DNA of 47,265 bases from Stenotrophomonas sp. UBA2124. GTDB taxonomy: Bacteria > Pseudomonadota > Gammaproteobacteria > Xanthomonadales > Xanthomonadaceae. Made by a program: the position numbers and the translations under genes. The notes under the pieces were generated by a model. It searched no databases. It was not told where the DNA came from and worked only from the letters and a program-made list of their open reading frames with translations. The stretch spans positions 1 through 47,265 of the forward strand of contig DCXY01000012.1 of assembly GCA_002329155.1 (NCBI GenBank). Reading direction: 5' to 3'. Within the stretch, counting starts at the first letter, position 1. Each line of letters opens with the position of its first letter. This document shows positions 7,290 to 14,779 of the stretch, piece by piece.

Positions 7290-7904
7290 CTACTCAGGCC
7301 CGTCATACTGCGCGCCACCACAGCGGGGCTTGCGCAGGCGCTTCTCTTCATCGGTACAGGGGAAGTCCAGCGCACCCGTCGCAGAAAGCAGTAATCGAGC
7401 CGCGCGCGATCGATGCGCCCATGTCTTCTGCACAGCCCCTCCATCGGGGGTCCAAGTCTTTGCGAACCGCGTTTGCTCGTAGGCCGGCGGAGATTTGGAT
7501 CTGTCTAGTGCGTGCGAGTTGAATGTACCCACCGGGGTGGTCGAGGGGACGGTAAGTATCAACGGGGCAGGAGGATCAATGGACAACGTAGATCCCAAAG
7601 GCTGCGCATCAGCCTGGGGGGTGGATGCCGCGCGCACTTCGGATTCCGTCTTTGCATGGGCCGGGCTTGGGGGCGCCGAAGGGGGCATGTTCACTGGTGG
7701 GGAAGATAGATACCTTCGATTGACCCATGTCAGAACAGATCGGAGCTCCTGTGCTTCCCCTTGTACAGGGCCTGGGTTGCCATGCATAAGCATGAACAGA
7801 GCGAAGCTAAACTGCAGGCCAATAGTGACAAGCATTGCGGCAACGACTTCCACCGATATGCTTCGTCTACACGGATGTAACATCGTACGTGGGCGGTCAA
7901 TCAT
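7290..7904 (-). CDS. membrane-anchored Pro-rich protein of unknown function, last gene of the peptide cassette
   Basis: About 204 residues. One N-terminal transmembrane segment (EVVAAMLVTIGLQFSFALFM) is followed by a long Pro/Ser/Ala-rich stretch (about residues 70-140). A compact C-terminal part follows with two cysteines (DFPCTDEEK and KPRCGGAQ). The topology resembles TonB-like or other periplasm-spanning proteins, but I cannot assign it to a family. The ATG at 7904 overlaps the stop of the acyltransferase gene by eight bases; an in-frame ATG at 7922 is equally possible. Overlap and strand place it in one operon with 7897-9749. Composition is less GC-rich than in the flanking core genes. 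Confidence 0.65.
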   Translation of the reverse strand: MIDRPRTMLHPCRRSISVEVVAAMLVTIGLQFSFALFMLMHGNPGPVQGEAQELRSVLTWVNRRYLSSPPVNMPPSAPPSPAHAKTESEVRAASTPQADAQPLGSTLSIDPPAPLILTVPSTTPVGTFNSHALDRSKSPPAYEQTRFAKTWTPDGGAVQKTWAHRSRAARLLLSATGALDFPCTDEEKRLRKPRCGGAQYDGPE

Positions 7905-8928
7905 ATGCTGAATCGGAAACATCGATGATCGGACGCCTATGCACGGATAGCCACGGATCCTTCAAAAGATCGCGGATCTGTCTGCCGTCAGAAAATGGAT
8001 TTGCATGCAACTGGAAAGGTGCTGAATAACTTATCCAGTACCTCCAGAAGGCTTGTCTGTCACCGATTATCGAGCTCATGCTTTCGAACATTTTTCTCAT
8101 GATGCAGTAATCAATGTAGTCGGTGAACCGTCCGGCGACCTCTGCATGGCCACCCAGAGTGGTCGGCATGATCGGCACTCCGATAGTCAACGACTCGCCG
8201 AAGGCGGTGCACGGAATGATTGGGATGAGTGGGACGGTGGTCTTGCGCACGATCGATCCAATTCCAGTCATGGCAACAAAACTGCGCGAAAGAAATGGCA
8301 TCGCTGTACCGAGCGAAGAGTCCTTGACCACGTCGGGCATGATGATCAAGGTGCCCCCTGAGCGGACCACCTTAAGCGCAGCCACTAATCCGCTGGCGTT
8401 GTTATGGCAGATCACTACATCGTGTTCCAGTTGTGGAATTGTCCGCTCAGCGATGCGATTGAAAATGGCGTTGGTAGCGACCGTATCAGGAGATTCATAA
8501 AGAATGGCCACGCGACGGCCAGGAGGAGCGCACAAGGCGACGGCGATGATGGCCGGTATGAATTCGGCAAAGTGCGGAATGGCGACCACCGCGCCCCCTA
8601 CCGGGTGGATCCTGCCAGCCTGTTCGTTGCTCAGAGGGCACATTGCACGTACGAACGGCACCATAGCAGCGCCTGGAAGCTGGATAATCAGCGTGGTCCT
8701 TAGGTTGCTTGCGCGAATCCACGCGGCGAAGTCTGCCTTCGACAATCCCGGCGGTGCCACCACATCTTTTCCGTCTGCAGCGCAATAAAAGGCCTGGATG
8801 ATGCTGTCGACACGCACCGACGACACCCATTTTAAAGCAATCCTGCACGCGCCAAGATAGAGTGCGCAGAACGTCCCAAGCACCTTGACTAGTGCGCAGT
8901 ACAGCTGAGCAGATCCTTTCTTGCGCAC
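7897..8928 (-). CDS. LpxL/HtrB-like lysophospholipid acyltransferase (divergent)
   Basis: 343 residues from a GTG at 8928. A hydrophobic N-terminal helix (about residues 8-35) would tether it to the inner membrane. The centre resembles lipid A/lysophospholipid acyltransferases: AVVAIPHFAEFIPAIIAVAL, then RRVAILYESP, then GGTLIIMPDVV, then TTVPLIPIIP. The family signature H-x4-D/E is not preserved: His119 is followed by F-A-E-F-I, so the acidic residue sits at +3 instead of +5. This suggests an unusual acceptor or altered chemistry. It overlaps the end of the upstream 215-residue gene by about 40 bases and the next gene by eight, so it is co-translated. An acyl-transfer role on the neighbouring peptide product is possible but unproven. 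Confidence 0.7.
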   Translation of the reverse strand: MRKKGSAQLYCALVKVLGTFCALYLGACRIALKWVSSVRVDSIIQAFYCAADGKDVVAPPGLSKADFAAWIRASNLRTTLIIQLPGAAMVPFVRAMCPLSNEQAGRIHPVGGAVVAIPHFAEFIPAIIAVALCAPPGRRVAILYESPDTVATNAIFNRIAERTIPQLEHDVVICHNNASGLVAALKVVRSGGTLIIMPDVVKDSSLGTAMPFLSRSFVAMTGIGSIVRKTTVPLIPIIPCTAFGESLTIGVPIMPTTLGGHAEVAGRFTDYIDYCIMRKMFESMSSIIGDRQAFWRYWISYSAPFQLHANPFSDGRQIRDLLKDPWLSVHRRPIIDVSDSAYD

Positions 8929-9536
8929 TTTTCGATGTCCTTGAGTTGCTCTGAAATCATCTGTCCTTCATCAATGCCGAGTCGATCCAAGTAGATCTCC
9001 TGCATGATCAGGGAAATGTGCTCCCGAATTCGATGGACCTGGGCCAATAAATGGTTGCGCCTGGTCCTACTTCTGGCCAACACATTCGCAATGCTGCCAG
9101 CTTTGGATTCTTCCTTGATCAAGAATTCGGACAGTGCGGCCAGGAACTCCTTCTGACCGCAGCCATCCGGGGATATTGTGTACAACGCACCGCCCTCAAA
9201 AGATATCGTGGCTGAATGCGTCATAGCGCAAATCATCTCGAATGAAGAAACGGACGCAACGTCATTCCCGGCACGGATGTATATCTGGCCAATAGGTATT
9301 GCGGCGATCTGATCCGAAAAGACAATCACCTTCGAGAAGGCCAAGGCACTCTGCTGCAGTAGTTTCATGGCCTGAACGGGGGTCAAGGCGTGCTCCATGT
9401 CCAGACCGGCTTCGGCAACTGAAACAGGGCTTCCCACAACCAAAGTCGATCCCTGACACGCCAGAGCTTTCGACCTGTCGACGCTGGCGGCCGTGGTGGC
9501 CAATATGCGGATACACATAGTCCGGGAAACGAGCAT
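8889..9536 (-). CDS. protein of unknown function in the peptide/acyltransferase cassette
   Basis: 215 residues, ATG at 9536 with AAAAAGGAG just upstream. I do not recognise the family. There is no signal peptide or clear transmembrane segment. The middle (about residues 65-125: KVIVFSDQIAAIPIGQ and ISFEGGALYTISPDG) is mixed alpha/beta and has a faint resemblance to the second half of LPLAT-type acyltransferases (SDQ, then hydrophobic strands). The C-terminal third is helical and charged. It directly follows the 41-residue peptide gene after a terminator-like hairpin and overlaps the acyltransferase gene, so a role in making, modifying or sensing the peptide is a reasonable guess. The lower GC content suggests acquisition by transfer. 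Confidence 0.55.
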   Translation of the reverse strand: MLVSRTMCIRILATTAASVDRSKALACQGSTLVVGSPVSVAEAGLDMEHALTPVQAMKLLQQSALAFSKVIVFSDQIAAIPIGQIYIRAGNDVASVSSFEMICAMTHSATISFEGGALYTISPDGCGQKEFLAALSEFLIKEESKAGSIANVLARSRTRRNHLLAQVHRIREHISLIMQEIYLDRLGIDEGQMISEQLKDIEKCARKDLLSCTAH

Positions 9537-9584
9537 TGCTTAATCTCCTTTTTAAGCTGTGCTAACGGCCATTTCTGAGCTATA

Positions 9585-9606
9585 GAAAAAGGGGCAAATG
9601 CCCCTC
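9585..9606 (-). terminator. intrinsic terminator between the 41-residue peptide gene and the downstream cassette
   Basis: On the minus strand GGGGCA-TT-TGCCCC forms a 6-bp stem followed by TTTTTCT. It starts 18 bases after the peptide stop codon and lies about 50 bases before the next start. Partial read-through here would make far more peptide than enzyme. Confidence 0.8.
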
Positions 9607-9623
9607 CTTCGATTAGCGCAGGA

Positions 9624-9749
9624 TCACCACCAGCGACATTCGCAGATGGGAACGGTCGGCTGCTGCTCCACCAGCATCGCTGTTTCCCTGACGTCGTCTA
9701 CCAGTGCGAAAGCCAATTCCAGTTCAGATGGTTCGAGTACAAAATCCAT
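9624..9749 (-). CDS. 41-residue peptide, candidate precursor peptide
   Basis: A short gene with an ATG at 9749, a good GGAG seven bases upstream, and a TGA at 9624-9626. The product starts MDFVLEPSELELAFALVDDV and ends PTVPICECRWW. The first 25-30 residues are acidic and amphipathic like a leader; the C-terminal PICECRWW carries two cysteines and two tryptophans like a core. Its own terminator follows, then three overlapping genes including a membrane acyltransferase, the layout expected for a small precursor and its processing genes. No classical RiPP enzyme (YcaO, LanB/C/M, radical SAM, PqqD-like) is visible nearby. It could instead be a regulatory or structural small protein. Coding status is well supported, function is inferred. 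Confidence 0.65.
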   Translation of the reverse strand: MDFVLEPSELELAFALVDDVRETAMLVEQQPTVPICECRWW

Positions 9750-10281
9750 ATTGAATCTCCTTGTTCTAACTTCATCACCCAATCCGGGCGGAGATCCTTT
9801 TACCTTCCTAGATCATCATCGTCAACGCGACCAGCGCCATCGGAATCCATGCTCCTATGTTCCCAGTGATTCCTGTTTCGCCAACATCGTTCAATTGCAA
9901 CTTCCACGCAGTACGAGCATTTCGCTGATTTAGCCGTTCCCGACATCACCCTGGACGTGCTCATCCATGGATCTCGACCTAGGGATTTATCTCTCGAACC
10001 AGACAGCGAAACCACGCCGTATTGAGAGAGAAAGGGCCGCAATCAGCCTCTGCGGCCACGTCGTTGTACGGCACTGGGGTGCCAACTTAAAGGACTTGTG
10101 GCTTGTTGCCCTTCAACCCTCCATGACGCTCTGTTAGCAGAGTTTCATTGTGAGATGTTGCAGGTTACGTCGCGGCAATTTCTTACACGATTTGAACCAG
10201 GCCCCGCTCCATTTCCTGCATGTTTTGTCAGCCATTTAGATCATCTGCGCAAGGACCGTGCTCGTCACCGCCAGAACAACG
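9750..10281. other. promoter/leader region of the peptide cassette and flank of the IS3 element
   Basis: More AT-rich than average. The minus strand has a 54-80 codon frame (9800-10042) with two close cysteines (KCSYCVEV) but no good ribosome site. Another minus frame ending at 9808-9810 encodes a hydrophobic tail (GAWIPMALVALTMMI) with only non-ATG starts. Neither is secure. The stretch 10060-10281 shows no gene on either strand that I can support. The promoter for the cassette must lie here. Confidence 0.4.
10024..10057 (-). terminator. hairpin with T-rich tail
   Basis: On the minus strand GGCCGCA and TGCGGCC form a 7-bp stem with a 9-base loop, followed by CTTTCTCTCTC. It could end transcription entering from the IS3 side and insulate the peptide cassette. 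Confidence 0.5.
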
Positions 10282-10319
10282 GGTAATCCCCCCGCTTTTA
10301 ACGGCTGCCAAAAGTGGAG

Positions 10320-11110
10320 CTATGCGGCCATCGCCAGTTTCATTGCTGGCGTGATGCCGCCGAGCGCCATGTTGGGGCGCTCGTGGTTGTACGTCCATAG
10401 CCAGCGCGTGGCCTTGTCCTGCACCTGCTCGATGGTGTCGAACAAGGTCGTGGCCAGCGGACGGTGCGGTTGTAGCGTTCGACATAGGCATTCTGCTGCG
10501 GCTTGCCCGGCTGGATGTGCTCGATCCGGATGCCTTCACGTTCGGCCCAAGTTAGTAGCGCACCACTGAGGTATTCGGGGCCATTGTTGCAGCGAATGAC
10601 CCTTGGCTTGCCGCGCCATTGGATGATCTGCACCAGCGATCGTATGACCCGGGCCGATGGCAGCGACAGGTCGACCTCGATGCCCAGTCCCTCGCGGTTG
10701 AAGTCGTCGAGTACGTTCAATAACCGGAAGCTGCGGCCATCGGCCAGCTGGTCGTGCATGAAGTCCATCGACCATACCTGGTTGATCGTCGCCGGCACCG
10801 CCCAAGGCTCTGGCCGCTCGCGCACCAACCGCTTCTTCGGTTTGATCCGTAGGTTCAATTCCAGCTCCCGATAGATCCGATACACCCGCTTGTGGTTCCA
10901 GCCAAAGCCCTTAACGTTGCGCAGGTGCAGGAAGCACAGGCCAAATCCCCAATCGCGATAAGCCGTGGTCAGCCGGACAAGCCAATCAGCAATCCGCACG
11001 TTTTCTTCACTCGCTTTGGCTTGATAGCGGTAGCAGGCCTGGCTGACCTCGAACGCCTGGCAGGCGTGCCGGATGCTCAGCGCCTTGTTCGCCACTGCCC
11101 ACTTGGTCAT
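10320..11110 (-). pseudogene. IS3 transposase OrfB, inactivated
   Basis: This is the DDE integrase part of an IS3 transposase. The first catalytic Asp is present (VWSMDFMHDQ) and the Glu too (NAYVERYN). The second Asp, normally in CDNGPEY, reads CNNGPEY, an Asp-to-Asn change. After YNRTVR the frame is broken by a small deletion near 10460. The expected C-terminus (LATTLFDTIEQVQDK ... NMALGGITPAMKLAMAA) continues in another frame to 10320, while the uninterrupted frame ends at 10340. Expression would need a -1 slip at the A7 run (11137-11143 on the plus strand as T7) near the orfA end. Both lesions argue for a dead enzyme. Confidence 0.85.
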
Positions 11111-11130
11111 CTCCCGGCGTTGAGATGGCC

Positions 11131-11397
11131 TCACCGTTTTTTTGCCATCGCCTCGCGGAGTACTTCGGCGGTCATCTGCGATTCGGCATACATCTTCTTC
11201 AGGCGCCGATTCTCGTCCTGCAGCTCCTTGAGCTGGGACATCAGCGATGCGTCCATGCCGCCGAACTTGCTGCGCCACTTATAGAACGTCGCCGAACTGA
11301 TTCCGTGCTCGCGACACAGTTCCGGCACGGGTGTGCCAGCCTCGGCCTGCTTGAGTACGGCGATGATCTGGCTGTCGGTGAAACGGGATGTCTTCAT
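11131..11397 (-). CDS. IS3-family transposase OrfA
   Basis: An 88-residue helix-turn-helix protein starting MKTSRFTDSQIIAVLKQAE, with the HTH EAGTPVPELCREHGISSATFYKWRSKFGG and a C-terminal leucine-zipper-like coiled coil (SQLKELQDENRRLKKMYAE). It is intact. The stop lies just after an A7 slippery run, the usual site of programmed -1 frameshifting to make the OrfAB transposase. Confidence 0.9.
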   Translation of the reverse strand: MKTSRFTDSQIIAVLKQAEAGTPVPELCREHGISSATFYKWRSKFGGMDASLMSQLKELQDENRRLKKMYAESQMTAEVLREAMAKKR

Positions 11398-11466
11398 GGA
11401 ACCTCCTCGGGAAAGGGTACGAGAAAATTCCACTTTTGGCGTCAGCTAATCTACGGGGGGATTACC

Positions 11467-11824
11467 GCTCTACCTGACTTCATTGCCCTCTTCCTTCAAG
11501 AGTGAGTTTCCGGCGATGGATCTGGTGCGCAGAAGAGTGATTTTCCAGCGATGGATCTGGTACGCCAAGGAGGTGCCATTGGATTGTTCAACATCGCCAT
11601 CGGGTGGGTTTTCTCAACTGCATTGGCGACAGCCGTTACTCCCATGACAGACCGGCACAATGCTATGTCTGGGAAAAGTCCATGGTGTAGCCGTCGATGA
11701 TGCAGTGCCAGGAAATCCTGCAATTGCTGGGTGTATCCGACGACGGTCTTCCAGCGCGGAAGGCCCCGGGTGCGCTGCGCTTACCCGGGCTACGGGAGTA
11801 GGGGGCTACGGGGCTGCGTGATCA
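11467..11824. other. intergenic gap with duplicated segments and a SMAG-type REP
   Basis: No convincing gene. It holds a 32-base near-duplicate (11499-11530 and 11534-11565, core GCGATGGATCTGGT) and a GTAG-type REP at 11764-11793. A segment at 11469-11490 (ACCTGACTTCATTGCCCTC) resembles part of the repeat unit found at 18801-19026. Confidence 0.6.
11764..11793 (-). repeat. SMAG/GTAG-type REP element
   Basis: CCCCGGGTGCGCTGCGCTTA followed by CCCGGGCTAC forms a palindromic stem with the GTAG tetranucleotide at the minus-strand 5' end, matching the Stenotrophomonas SMAG pattern. Confidence 0.85.
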
Positions 11825-13021
11825 TCATGCTGACGCGATTGCTTCGCTGCCTGCATGCTCCTGTTCCGTGAGCGCGTCTGCGCCGCAGGCGCGGTTGCGG
11901 CCTGCGGCCTTGGCCCGGTAGAGCGCGGCATCTGCCCATGCCAACAGCTGCTCCAGCGTGGCGCCCGAGGCTGCGTGGCTTACACCCACGCTCACCGTGT
12001 ACTTGAGGATGCCCGCACTTACCTGCACGTTGGCGTCGCGCGCGGCGCCGACCAGCTGTGCTGCAACCTGCATGGCTTCGTCGGCCTGCGCGCCGGGCAG
12101 CATCAGCACGAACTCCTCGCCACCATAGCGGCCGAGCATGTGTGGGCGTGTACCGACAACCTGCCGCGCCGCTGCGGCGAAGTGCCGCAGCACAGCGTCA
12201 CCGGATAGATGCCCCCAGGTGTCGTTGACCTGCTTGAAGTGATCCAGGTCCACGATGAGCACCGCAAACGGCTTGTCGCCCCCGGCCAGCGCCTCCAGAC
12301 CGCTGTTGATCAGCGAAGCACGGTTGAGCAGACCGGTGAGCCCATCGCGCGTCGCACGCTCATGCAGCTGCACCAGCATGCGCTCCACAAGCAGCAGCAT
12401 CAGCGCGAAGCACTGCGCCATGGCCAGCACCAGGTTGAAGCAGGTCATCACCAGTTGCACCCGGTCACTCTGCTCAACCTCCGCCGCAGGCGCGTCTTCA
12501 GGCATGGGAATCAGGCCCGGCACAGCGGTGAGCGCCAACAGAATGAACACCGTGCCCGCCACGCGATGGCTCAGGCGCAGCTCCGGTGGCGTGTTCCGCA
12601 GCAGCATCAGCGCCACCCAGCCGTTCAACACCACGGTGGCCATACTGAAGACCATCATGCTCACCACGCCTGTCTGGATCCACACCAGATCCAGTCCGGT
12701 GACAAGCAGGAAGCCCCCCATCACCAGCAACGGCTTCCATGCCGGCAGTGGTTTGTCGGTGTACAACGCGGTTCCCTTCAACAGCAGCACCGCACCCAAC
12801 AGCGTCAACAGTCCGAACCACGGCAGCAGGCTCGACCCGGAAACATCGTCCATGAAATAAATCATGCTCACGGCTGCAGCGCCCAGCCAAAGGCTGATAC
12901 TCCACGCCCATAACGCTGGCTGCCTGGGCAGAACCAGCAGCATCAGCGAGAAACCACCAGCGATACCCACGCAGACCACGGCACTGATGATGGCCAACAG
13001 GTTGATGTCGTCGACCGACAT
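11825..13021 (-). CDS. membrane-bound diguanylate cyclase (GGDEF)
   Basis: 398 residues starting MSVDDINLLAI at 13021, with AAAGGGGAG as ribosome site. The N-terminal half has about seven hydrophobic segments forming an integral-membrane sensor. The C-terminal GGDEF domain starts at RDGLTGLLNRASL and has the active motif GRYGGEEF, so c-di-GMP synthesis is expected. The product-inhibition I-site (RxxD five residues before GGEEF) is missing, with TRPH in its place, so feedback control should be weak. An in-frame upstream start would add 13 residues but lacks a ribosome site. A short palindrome GTGATAATCATCAC (13095-13108) lies upstream and may be a regulatory site. Confidence 0.92.
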   Translation of the reverse strand: MSVDDINLLAIISAVVCVGIAGGFSLMLLVLPRQPALWAWSISLWLGAAAVSMIYFMDDVSGSSLLPWFGLLTLLGAVLLLKGTALYTDKPLPAWKPLLVMGGFLLVTGLDLVWIQTGVVSMMVFSMATVVLNGWVALMLLRNTPPELRLSHRVAGTVFILLALTAVPGLIPMPEDAPAAEVEQSDRVQLVMTCFNLVLAMAQCFALMLLLVERMLVQLHERATRDGLTGLLNRASLINSGLEALAGGDKPFAVLIVDLDHFKQVNDTWGHLSGDAVLRHFAAAARQVVGTRPHMLGRYGGEEFVLMLPGAQADEAMQVAAQLVGAARDANVQVSAGILKYTVSVGVSHAASGATLEQLLAWADAALYRAKAAGRNRACGADALTEQEHAGSEAIASA

Positions 13022-13267
13022 GCACGGCTCCCCTTTGCCGTAGATTACTCGGGCAACCATAGCGGGATGGCGTGCGAACTCTTACGGAAATTGCGTGATA
13101 ATCATCACACAAGCAGCATTATGTCCGGACAGACATCCACGCGCCCCCCATCATCTCGGCCTTCCTGACAGCACCGCACCAGGTGGCAGCACCCCGCAAA
13201 CTCCAACGCACCATCGCCAGCCGCAGACCCTGCGCGCAATCAGCCAGGCCGCCCGTGGCAGGATGTA

Positions 13268-13426
13268 TCACGGTTCGCCTTTGCGCTCACGATTGGGATC
13301 GTCGGGGTCGCGCTTGTCCGGTGTGTCGGGCTTTGGCTGCTCTGGCCTTGGCGGCTCACGTATCGGCTCCGGGCGGCCCGGTTCCCGGGGCGCATTCGGA
13401 TCCCGCTCAGGCTTTGGTGTACTCAT
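13268..13426 (-). CDS. small Pro-rich, highly charged protein (52 aa)
   Basis: A short gene with GGAG upstream of the ATG at 13426. The product, starting MSTPKPERDPNAPREPG, is almost entirely Pro, Glu, Asp, Arg and Lys and ends in a charged tail (NRERKGEP). It should be intrinsically disordered and cytoplasmic. Similar tiny Pro/charged proteins are common and unstudied in this family of bacteria. It sits upstream of the diguanylate cyclase and downstream of the SDR gene, all on one strand. Function unknown. Confidence 0.65.
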   Translation of the reverse strand: MSTPKPERDPNAPREPGRPEPIREPPRPEQPKPDTPDKRDPDDPNRERKGEP

Positions 13427-13486
13427 GTCTTCATACTCCTTCCTGCAGGAGCAGGCTGTAGCGATTCGCCCTCGTTGAGTGCCGGC

Positions 13487-14545
13487 CTAACCATGCGGGC
13501 CACCCATCACCGGCAACACGATGCCGCTGATGTAACTGGCCGTCACCGGGGAGGCGAGAAATACGTAGGCCGGTGACAACTCCTCCGGCTGGGCGGCACG
13601 GCCCATGTCACTGTCCCTGCCGAACTCCGCCACGTCTCCCGCCTCTTTGTCGGCCGGATTCAAAGGCGTCCATACCGGCCCCGGCGCCACGCAGTTGACG
13701 CGGATTCCCCTTGCCAGCAACTGGCTGGCAAGGGCTTTGGTGAAGGCGTGGATGGCGCCCTTGGTCGCGGAGTAGTCCAGCAGGGATGGGCTGCCGAACA
13801 GGCCGGTTTCCGAGCCGGTGTTGATGATGCAGGCGCCCCGCTGCATATGCGGCAACGCGGCTCTGGCCATGTGTACATAGCCACCGATGTTGGTCTGCAG
13901 GGTTTCCTGCAACTGCGCGTCACCCAGATCTTCAAGCCGGTGGCAATGCAGCTGGAAGGCGGCATTGTTCACCAGCACCTCCAGGCCACCCAGTGCCTTG
14001 ACCGCTTTCTTCACCGCCTGTTCGCAGAAGTGCGGATCACGCACGTCGCCACTGATGGCCACGCATCTGCGGCCTTCCGCTTCCACCGCCTCGCAGGTGG
14101 CTTTGGCATCGGCATGTTCACTCAGGTAGAGGATGGCCACGTCGGCCCCCTCACGCGCGAACAGCACCGCCACCGCACGCCCGATGCCCGAGTCACCACC
14201 GGTGATGACCGCACGCATGCCTTCCAGCTTGCCGCTGCCCCGGTAGGCGGGTGCCTGGTAACGCGGCGCCAGCTGCAGGTCGCCCTCATTGCCGGGCTTG
14301 TCCAGCAGCTGCTGCGGCGGCATCCGCACCGGCTGGCTGCGCGCACCTGCCTGTACACCGGATGCCTTGGCCGGCTTCCTGGTGCGTGCGTCCTTCGCCC
14401 GGGTCTGCTGCTGCAGGTGTTGCTGCCGCGCGGCCGTGCTGGCTGCCTGCGCAGCCTGTGCCGTCTCCGCTGTGGCCTTCTTGGCCTTCTGCTTGCCGGA
14501 ACGCTTGACCGTACTGCTGGCGGGCGTGCTCTTGCGAGTGCTCAT
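13487..14545 (-). CDS. SDR-family oxidoreductase with a basic N-terminal extension
   Basis: 352 residues. Residues about 110-352 are a classical short-chain dehydrogenase/reductase: cofactor loop TGGDSGIGRAVA (residues 115-126), VNNAA, catalytic Ser in NTGSETG and YSATK with catalytic Tyr and Lys, and the C-terminal SGIVLPVMGG. It resembles the general-stress SDRs of the YghA/YhdF type. The first 70 residues are rich in Lys, Ala, Gln and Arg, suggesting a disordered, possibly nucleic-acid-binding tail. The ATG at 14545 has GGAG upstream; a longer open frame upstream has no support. Substrate unknown. The neighbouring stress genes suggest stationary-phase or osmotic control. Confidence 0.9.
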   Translation of the reverse strand: MSTRKSTPASSTVKRSGKQKAKKATAETAQAAQAASTAARQQHLQQQTRAKDARTRKPAKASGVQAGARSQPVRMPPQQLLDKPGNEGDLQLAPRYQAPAYRGSGKLEGMRAVITGGDSGIGRAVAVLFAREGADVAILYLSEHADAKATCEAVEAEGRRCVAISGDVRDPHFCEQAVKKAVKALGGLEVLVNNAAFQLHCHRLEDLGDAQLQETLQTNIGGYVHMARAALPHMQRGACIINTGSETGLFGSPSLLDYSATKGAIHAFTKALASQLLARGIRVNCVAPGPVWTPLNPADKEAGDVAEFGRDSDMGRAAQPEELSPAYVFLASPVTASYISGIVLPVMGGPHG

Positions 14546-14779
14546 GTTGGGCTCCAGTTGATGACGGACCTTGCCTGCGCCTTGGACAGACCACCGGCAG
14601 ACTTGCCCCAGCCAGCACCGGCTGTATTCCCGTGCGGCAACGACTGCATGGGCTTCGATAGCCTGCATGTGGCCCTGCACTTTGCACAGGCCTGCGATGA
14701 TGGCGAGTGAAGGAAGCGTTCCTGCTTTGTTGCATTCCACGCAGCCCGCTTGTGCTGAGGCGCGGCACGCCGCCATCTC

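Larger units (their letters stand above)
10282..11466 (-). mobile_element. IS3-family insertion sequence, decayed
   Basis: About 1.19 kb. The ends carry imperfect inverted repeats beginning GGTAATCCCCCCG (left, 10282) and, read inward from the right (11466), GGTAATCCCCCCG again; both continue to a shared CCAAAAGTGGA. No clear target-site duplication is visible. It carries orfA and a damaged orfB on the minus strand. It marks the right flank of the lower-GC peptide cassette. Confidence 0.88.
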
